Shown here: piece by piece, positions 4,086-7,297 of the stretch
Numbering within the stretch: the first letter of the stretch is position 1
Layout: the number at the start of each line of letters is the position of its first letter
Source: Candidatus Saccharimonadia bacterium
Lineage (GTDB): Bacteria > Patescibacteriota > Saccharimonadia > Saccharimonadales > Saccharimonadaceae
Reading direction: 5' to 3'
Assembly (NCBI GenBank): GCA_023262335.1
Contig: JALRBE010000051.1
Location: 1-7,297 of the forward strand
Length of the DNA stretch: 7,297 nt
Notes under the pieces: generated by a model
The model's database searches: none
What the model was told of the DNA's origin: nothing
The model's input: only the letters and a program-made list of their open reading frames with translations
Position numbers and translations under genes: made by a program

Positions 4086-4130
4086 GCATGCACCTCCTTT
4101 TCTTAACCATACGTGCCTTGGCATGAAGTA

Positions 4131-4150
4131 GCTGTGAGATTTGTCACAGC
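4131..4150. promoter_or_regulatory. Perfect TGTGA-N6-TCACA palindrome (CRP/FNR-type operator candidate)
   Basis: GCTGTGA (4131-4137), six bases, TCACAGC (4144-4150): seven-base perfect arms with the exact half-sites and spacing of the E. coli CRP consensus. It lies between two divergent genes. Its centre (4140.5) is about 60 bp upstream of the start expected from the promoter at 4165-4193, a usual activator distance. The site is seen; the identity of the binding regulator is inferred. It is not a terminator: no U-run and no gene end nearby. Confidence 0.55.
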
Positions 4151-4164
4151 CATTGTGGATAGTA

Positions 4165-4193
4165 TGGACTAATATAATTATTTATTGTATAAA
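4165..4193 (+). promoter_or_regulatory. Promoter of the GRDP-like gene
   Basis: TGGACT (4165-4170), 17-bp spacer, TATAAA (4188-4193). A second -10-like TATAAT lies at 4173-4178 but has no good -35. The surrounding 50 bp is very AT-rich compared with the genes. Either start leaves a leader that contains AAGGAG (4218-4223). Confidence 0.5.
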
Positions 4194-4227
4194 TAGTAAT
4201 TAGGGTACCTACGACATAAGGAGTGCC

Positions 4228-4695
4228 ATGCCTGCCACGGTGGCGAATAGCGTCGAGCTCATCAATAAGTATCAGCTCGACAAGAATGGCGAGTGGGACG
4301 ACGTTTTATGGGAGCGCTTGGTACGCCGCGTGATGAAGGACAATCCCGAATTCCCGCGGTTCTTGGCCGAACAGGTCATGGACCAAGCGATCGGTTTTTT
4401 GTGTGTCATCGCTCTGAACCCCGGCAAGATGTTCAGCCCGGCCCCCCTCCCGGATATCGGGTGGCACACGTTCCTGCTGTACACCCGAGAATACATGGCA
4501 TTTTGCCAACGGGTCGCCGGCCGCTACATTCACCACTCGCCCTTCGACGGGCCGGGTGGTGAAAGTTCCGAGCCGGTGGAATGCCCGGAATGCACGGCGC
4601 GCCATATGCGCGAAGCGGGAATCGGGGTCATCGATTCGCTGTGGTTGCCTGAGCAGCCCAAGAAGCGTCCGCGCCCGTGGCTGCTTCGGCGCTAA
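4228..4695 (+). CDS. GRDP-like (DUF1399-like, glycine-rich-domain-type) protein, 155 aa
   Basis: The central segment LPDIGWHTFLLYTREYMAFCQRVAGRYIHHSP (74-105) matches the signature I know for the glycine-rich-domain-protein family: D-x-x-WH-x-x-LL-x-T-x-x-Y-x-x-FC, then HH-x-P. Bacterial versions occur as short stand-alone proteins; biochemistry is poor, so I give no reaction. The N-terminal 60 residues are helical (DDVLWERLVRRVMKD; FPRFLAEQVMDQAIGFL). After the signature come a C119-x2-C122 pair and H126 (ECPECTARHM), a possible metal site with H80, C93 or H102/H103. The C-terminus is basic (PKKRPRPWLLRR). No signal peptide or reliable membrane helix is present; residues 54-65 are hydrophobic but short. 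The ribosome site AAGGAG lies four bases before the ATG. A U-rich terminator follows directly. The family assignment is by motif memory and moderately sure. Confidence 0.8.
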   Translation: MPATVANSVELINKYQLDKNGEWDDVLWERLVRRVMKDNPEFPRFLAEQVMDQAIGFLCVIALNPGKMFSPAPLPDIGWHTFLLYTREYMAFCQRVAGRYIHHSPFDGPGGESSEPVECPECTARHMREAGIGVIDSLWLPEQPKKRPRPWLLRR

Positions 4696-4701
4696 CTACC
4701 T

Positions 4702-4732
4702 AAGCCCCATGCCTGATAGCGTGGGGCTTTTC
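4702..4732 (+). terminator. Intrinsic terminator of the GRDP-like gene
   Basis: AAGCCCCATGC (4702-4712) pairs with GCGTGGGGCTT (4719-4729), with one T-G wobble, around a six-base loop. It is followed by TTTCCTTT. This is the best classical terminator in the window, seven bases after the stop codon. Confidence 0.85.
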
Positions 4733-4743
4733 CTTTGCCGGAA

Positions 4744-5202
4744 TTACCGCGGCTTGTTCGATTGAGCAATCTTATAAAGGACGTTGATGTAGGTGGCAAG
4801 TTCATCGCGGGTAATGTTGTCCTGGTTATATAGCCGGGCACGGAGCTCGTCGCGAAGGCCAAGCTCGATTTCTTGCACGGTGCGGGCATAGTTCGGGTTC
4901 AGCTTCGCGATCTTGACGCGGCTGTCGTCCGTATGGCTGAGTTTTTGCAAAATGCCTTTGGCTTCGAGCTGATTGACCGTCATGGTTATGAACGGCATGG
5001 TCGTGTCCAGAAGGTCCTTCAGCTGGCTAAGACGCACGCCGTCGGCACCGGCATCGTAAGCATGGCCAATGATATACCACTGCGTGGAAGTAAGGCCGTA
5101 CTGGGCAAGGTAGTCAGCATTGATACGGCCGAGGATGCGGTGAGCAGTCGACTGCATGATACCTGATTCGTACGTACTGATGCGGGAAATGTCTTTATTC
5201 AT
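4744..5202 (-). CDS. MarR-family transcriptional regulator
   Basis: The protein has 152 residues, the normal MarR length. MarR proteins are dimeric winged-helix regulators, usually repressors that leave palindromic operators when they bind a ligand or are oxidised. Helix 1 (ISRISTYESGIMQSTAHRIL, 5-24) and the last two helices (107-124, 131-147) form the dimer interface. LTSTQWYIIGHAYD (37-50) leads into the helix-turn-helix (RLSQLKDLL, 57-65; recognition helix about 68-80, TMPFITMTVNQLE). The wing holds TDDSRVK (91-97), matching the family's D-[DE]-x-R-x-x motif. There is no cysteine, so it is not a thiol sensor of the OhrR type. The gene is divergent from fas1-dipZ; a near-perfect palindrome lies between the -35 and -10 of its own promoter, so autoregulation and control of the divergent operon are likely. 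The start at 5202 has only a weak GGAA ribosome site behind a T7 run. Confidence 0.92.
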   Translation of the reverse strand: MNKDISRISTYESGIMQSTAHRILGRINADYLAQYGLTSTQWYIIGHAYDAGADGVRLSQLKDLLDTTMPFITMTVNQLEAKGILQKLSHTDDSRVKIAKLNPNYARTVQEIELGLRDELRARLYNQDNITRDELATYINVLYKIAQSNKPR

Positions 5203-5220
5203 ATTCGTTCCAAAAAAATG

Positions 5221-5250
5221 TTGACAACGTCTTTCTATCTATACTACTAT
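5221..5250 (+). promoter_or_regulatory. Candidate promoter P1 of fas1-dipZ
   Basis: A perfect -35 TTGACA (5221-5226), 18-bp spacer, TACTAT (5245-5250); predicted start near 5257. The -35 sits in a short palindrome (GTTG-A-CAAC, 5220-5228). The predicted start falls inside the MarR-type palindrome 5254-5274. An overlapping TATAAT at 5248-5253 would need a 21-bp spacer, which is too long. Confidence 0.5.
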
Positions 5251-5277
5251 AATACTTAGTTAAGTTAATTAAGTAAA
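5249..5277 (-). promoter_or_regulatory. Promoter of the marR gene
   Basis: On the minus strand: TTTACT (5277-5272), 17-bp spacer, TATTAT (5254-5249). The predicted start near 5242 gives a leader of about 40 bases. The spacer coincides with the palindrome at 5254-5274. Confidence 0.5.
5254..5274. promoter_or_regulatory. Candidate MarR operator, near-perfect 21-bp palindrome
   Basis: The left half ACTTAGTTAA (5254-5263) and right half TTAATTAAGT (5265-5274) are inverted copies matching at nine of ten positions (only G5259/T5269 differs), around one central G. The size and AT-rich sequence suit a MarR dimer. It covers the -35/-10 spacer of the marR promoter and the predicted start of P1, so one bound dimer could block both directions. 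Confidence 0.6.
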
Positions 5278-5282
5278 GTGTC

Positions 5283-5311
5283 TTGATGAACTTGACGATA
5301 CCATTTATTAA
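5283..5311 (+). promoter_or_regulatory. Candidate promoter P2 of fas1-dipZ
   Basis: TTGATG (5283-5288), 17-bp spacer, TATTAA (5306-5311); predicted start near 5318, giving a 33-base leader that includes the ribosome site. It lies downstream of the palindrome and could provide basal expression independent of MarR. Confidence 0.35.
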
Positions 5312-5350
5312 TCATGAATGAGCCCCGCTTATTCAAAGGAGAAACAGTAC

Positions 5351-5971
5351 ATGAACGGCAAAGCAGGAATCACCGCTATCGCTCTCATCGTCGGCCTTGT
5401 GGTTGGCGGCACGGGCGGCTACGCGATCAGCGCGATGAACATGGAGAAAGACAACAGCTCATCGAGCATGTCGCAAACGAAGACCGACGCCAAGGAAGGC
5501 GTGATGGTCGGCGGCGCGCTGATGGTGCGCGATAAGGACATCGTTGACAACGCCGTCGAGGCGGACAACGTGACGACCGTGGTGAGCCTGGTCAAGATGG
5601 CTGGCTTGGTGGACACGCTGAAGAGCGAGGGTCCATTTACCGTATTCGCACCGAACAACGACGCGTTCGCGAAACTTCCCGCTGACACGGTCGCCTCACT
5701 GCAGAAACCGGAAAACGTGGAGACGCTCAAGACCATCCTGACCTACCACGTCGTGCCTGGCACCTACACGAGCGCCGCGCTCAAGGCGATGGCGATGAAG
5801 GGCGAAACGCTCACGTCGGTCCAAGGCCAAACGTTGACGCCTGTCGTCGAAAACGGCATGGTCTACGTCCAGGACGCGACCGGCGGAAAGTCGGAAGTCG
5901 AAACTGCTGACGTGATCAGCAGCAACGGTGTGACGCACGTGATCAAAAGCGTGTTGATGCCGAAAAGCTAA
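5351..5971 (+). CDS. Membrane-anchored fasciclin (FAS1) domain protein
   Basis: The protein has 206 residues. An N-terminal hydrophobic helix (6-28, GITAIALIVGLVVGG then TGGYAISAM) acts as signal-anchor or uncleaved signal; no lipobox cysteine is present. A Ser/Asp/Lys linker (about 30-50) leads to one complete FAS1 domain (about 61-206). Its landmarks are all there: PFTVFAPNNDAFAKLP (95-110), YHVVPG (132-137), and TADVISSNGVTHVIKSVLMP (185-204). FAS1 domains mediate adhesion and other envelope interactions; secreted mycobacterial examples are MPT70 and MPT83. The protein has no cysteine but is fairly Met-rich (AMAMK, 146-150). I chose the ATG at 5351 because AAAGGAGAAA (5335-5344) is well placed; the in-frame ATG at 5318 lies upstream of that site. 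dipZ follows 64 bases later on the same strand, with a hairpin between. Confidence 0.93.
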   Translation: MNGKAGITAIALIVGLVVGGTGGYAISAMNMEKDNSSSSMSQTKTDAKEGVMVGGALMVRDKDIVDNAVEADNVTTVVSLVKMAGLVDTLKSEGPFTVFAPNNDAFAKLPADTVASLQKPENVETLKTILTYHVVPGTYTSAALKAMAMKGETLTSVQGQTLTPVVENGMVYVQDATGGKSEVETADVISSNGVTHVIKSVLMPKS

Positions 5972-5980
5972 TCGGTAATC

Positions 5981-6018
5981 GCACCCCGGGGCGTAGTGTT
6001 CGATGCGCCTCGGGGTGC
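5981..6018 (+). terminator. Intra-operon hairpin between fas1 and dipZ
   Basis: GCACCCCG (5981-5988) pairs with CGGGGTGC (6011-6018). The stem continues through a G-T wobble to GGCG (5990-5993)/CGCC (6006-6009), about 13 bp in all. There is no U-run: TACAAAGGA follows, so the stem ends three bases before the dipZ ribosome site. It is more likely a partial terminator, a 3'-protecting structure for the fas1 message, or a modulator of dipZ translation than a full stop. Confidence 0.55.
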
Positions 6019-6035
6019 TACAAAGGAATTTTGAC

Positions 6036-7297
6036 ATGTTGTTACTACTCGGCGCGTTTTTCGCAGGAGTCATCACGGTATTCGCGCCTTGCGTATTCGC
6101 GCTCTTGCCTGTCGTTATCGGCGGGTCAATGAGCGGCAATGTCCAAGATAAAAGGCGTCCGTTCATTATCGCGGCAAGCCTGGCGGTATCGCTCATAGTC
6201 TTCACGGTGCTGCTCAAAGTAACGACGCTATTCATCGACGTTCCCCCCATGGTCATTACCGGCATATCCGGCGCAATTATCGTACTTTTGGGTCTGGCAC
6301 TACTGTTTCCGACACTATATGACCGAATCATAATTGCGCTGAATCTGCAGGCAAGATCGCAGCGGCTACTGAGCAAAGGCGGGGGCAAGGGGTCTTTGGT
6401 CGGTCCTATCATAACTGGCGCGGCGCTTGGTCCGGTCTTCAGCAGCTGCAGCCCGGTGTACGCCTATATTTTGGCGACGGTATTGCCGGTGAATTTCGGG
6501 GAGGCGATGGGGTATATACTTGCGTACGTACTCGGTTTGAGCGCTATGCTGCTGTTGATCGGCTTTTACGGCCAAAAGCTCGTGCGTCGCTTGAAATGGG
6601 CGAGTAATCCGCGAGGGTGGTTCACGCGGATCGTGGCGGTGCTGTTCATCGTTGTCGGCTTGTTGATCGTGACGGGCTACGACAAGAAATTCCAGACCTA
6701 CGTGTCGGAAAACACGCCGTTCAATTTCGACGCGATCTCGGCGAAGCTGATTCCCGGCGGCATGACGGAAGCCAAGGAAGGCGTGCTGAACGTCGAGCCG
6801 TACGAAGCGCCGGAAATAACGGGTATCTCGCAGTGGATCAACGGCGGTCCGCAAACCATAGAAGGACTGAAGGGCAAGGTGGTACTCGTCGATTTTTGGA
6901 CGTACAGCTGCATCAACTGTATTCGCACGCAGCCGTACCTCAAGGACTGGTATGCCGCGTACAAGGAGAGCGGCTTCGAGATCATCGGCGTCCACGCTCC
7001 GGAATTCTCGTTCGAAAAGAACCTTTCCAACGTGCAAAAAGCCGTCGACGACGCCGGGTTGCGCTACCCTGTCGGTTTGGATAACGACTTCAGCACGTGG
7101 GCGGCGTACAAGAACCAATACTGGCCGGCAAGTTACCTCATAGACGCGGAGGGCGACGTGCGCCGCGTGCATTACGGCGAGGGGGGCTACAAGGAAACCG
7201 AGCAGGCTATCCGGCAGTTGCTGGGCGACGCTGGAAAATCGTTGCCGTCACCAACGGCGCGCGCGAACGGCGCGACAAGCAGCGACGCCGAAACGCC
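6036..7297 (+). CDS. dipZ: DipZ-type thiol-disulfide transporter (CcdA-like membrane domain + TlpA-like thioredoxin domain), 3' end missing
   Basis: The first 420 codons are present and the frame is open at the window edge. Residues 1-215 form a CcdA/DsbD-beta-like domain with six predicted membrane helices (about 1-31, 42-62, 72-91, 121-147, 153-175, 190-212). The two redox cysteines are where expected: C19 in VFAPCVFALLP and C138 in LGPVFSSCSPVYAYI. Residues about 255-395 form an extracytoplasmic thioredoxin/TlpA-like domain with FWTYSCINCIRTQPYL (CxxC = C292, C295) and the cis-proline P364 (YWPASYLID). A Ser/Ala/Thr-rich linker (about 400-420) follows; mycobacterial DipZ has a further C-terminal domain there, which I cannot see. 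Such proteins pass electrons from cytoplasmic thioredoxin across the membrane to reduce envelope disulfides. AAAGGA (6022-6027) precedes the ATG. It is co-directional with the FAS1 gene and probably in its operon. Confidence 0.93.
   Translation, partial: MLLLLGAFFAGVITVFAPCVFALLPVVIGGSMSGNVQDKRRPFIIAASLAVSLIVFTVLLKVTTLFIDVPPMVITGISGAIIVLLGLALLFPTLYDRIIIALNLQARSQRLLSKGGGKGSLVGPIITGAALGPVFSSCSPVYAYILATVLPVNFGEAMGYILAYVLGLSAMLLLIGFYGQKLVRRLKWASNPRGWFTRIVAVLFIVVGLLIVTGYDKKFQTYVSENTPFNFDAISAKLIPGGMTEAKEGVLNVEPYEAPEITGISQWINGGPQTIEGLKGKVVLVDFWTYSCINCIRTQPYLKDWYAAYKESGFEIIGVHAPEFSFEKNLSNVQKAVDDAGLRYPVGLDNDFSTWAAYKNQYWPASYLIDAEGDVRRVHYGEGGYKETEQAIRQLLGDAGKSLPSPTARANGATSSDAET

Noticed and set aside
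4744..5202. Redox-sensing (OhrR-like) role for the MarR protein next to DipZ
   Set aside because: The protein contains no cysteine at all, so direct thiol sensing is excluded.
5286..5321. 11-codon ORF (MNLTIPFINHE) upstream of the FAS1 gene
   Set aside because: It has no convincing ribosome site and overlaps the candidate P2 promoter; there is no reason to prefer it to chance.
5318..5350. Upstream start for the FAS1 protein
   Set aside because: The strong AAAGGAG site lies downstream of this ATG and correctly before the ATG at 5351, which also begins a normal signal-anchor.
5696..7172. Two long minus-strand open frames (5696-6412 and 6366-7172)
   Set aside because: They are antisense to FAS1 and DipZ, whose plus-strand domains are unambiguous; neither has a promoter or ribosome site.
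1..7297. CRISPR array, insertion sequence, prophage or attachment site
   Set aside because: No direct-repeat array, transposase, integrase or terminal repeats were seen; the tRNA at the left edge is followed by an ordinary hairpin and gene, without a repeated tRNA 3' end.

Overview
The window looks like part of a compact chromosome of a small-genome bacterium, most likely Candidatus Saccharibacteria (TM7, Patescibacteria/CPR). I base this on recognised protein styles: an ITPA-like nucleotide pyrophosphatase, a FAS1-DipZ pair, several small membrane or zinc-ribbon proteins, and an acidic protein carrying a DPTEELGIPPSEF stretch. Tight spacing and very short or absent 5' leaders on several genes also fit. 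This is inference by eye (about 0.7); no search was run. UGA is used as a normal stop, which argues against the CPR lineages that read UGA as glycine.

Layout. Positions 1-61 hold the 3' part of a CAT-anticodon tRNA with encoded CCA, followed by a hairpin. Two minus-strand genes follow: a 100-aa four-cysteine zinc-ribbon protein (124-426) and an unrecognised 121-aa protein (540-905), with a terminator between them. Divergent to these are a single-pass membrane protein (1010-1363) and an RdgB/ITPA-type pyrophosphatase (1389-1940). The pyrophosphatase converges on a Nudix hydrolase (1937-2455, minus). The last bases of both genes form one palindrome that contains both stop codons. Next on the minus strand is a stand-alone ParB/sulfiredoxin-fold protein (2516-2764), preceded by a five-codon leader ORF whose stop overlaps its Shine-Dalgarno. 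Back-to-back promoters separate it from an unrecognised 282-aa protein (2927-3775).

The right half holds a very acidic 84-aa protein (3831-4085, minus) and a divergent GRDP-like (DUF1399-like) protein (4228-4695). The gap between them contains a perfect TGTGA-N6-TCACA palindrome. A MarR regulator (4744-5202, minus) is divergent from a membrane-anchored fasciclin (FAS1) protein (5351-5971) and a DipZ-type thiol-disulfide transporter (6036 to the edge, incomplete). A near-perfect 21-bp palindrome lies between the -35 and -10 of the marR promoter, at the predicted start of the fas1-dipZ transcript.

How they fit together. The clearest unit is MarR / FAS1 / DipZ, a plausible locally regulated envelope thiol-redox module. 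It recalls the mycobacterial mpt83-dipZ-mpt70 neighbourhood. The pyrophosphatase and Nudix hydrolase are both nucleotide-pool or diphosphate housekeeping enzymes. Two ways of starting translation are mixed: leaderless-looking genes with a -10 box 6-9 bases before ATG, and genes with strong AGGAGGT-type sites. No IS element, CRISPR array, prophage or attachment site was seen, and no gene-free stretch exceeds 300 bases.
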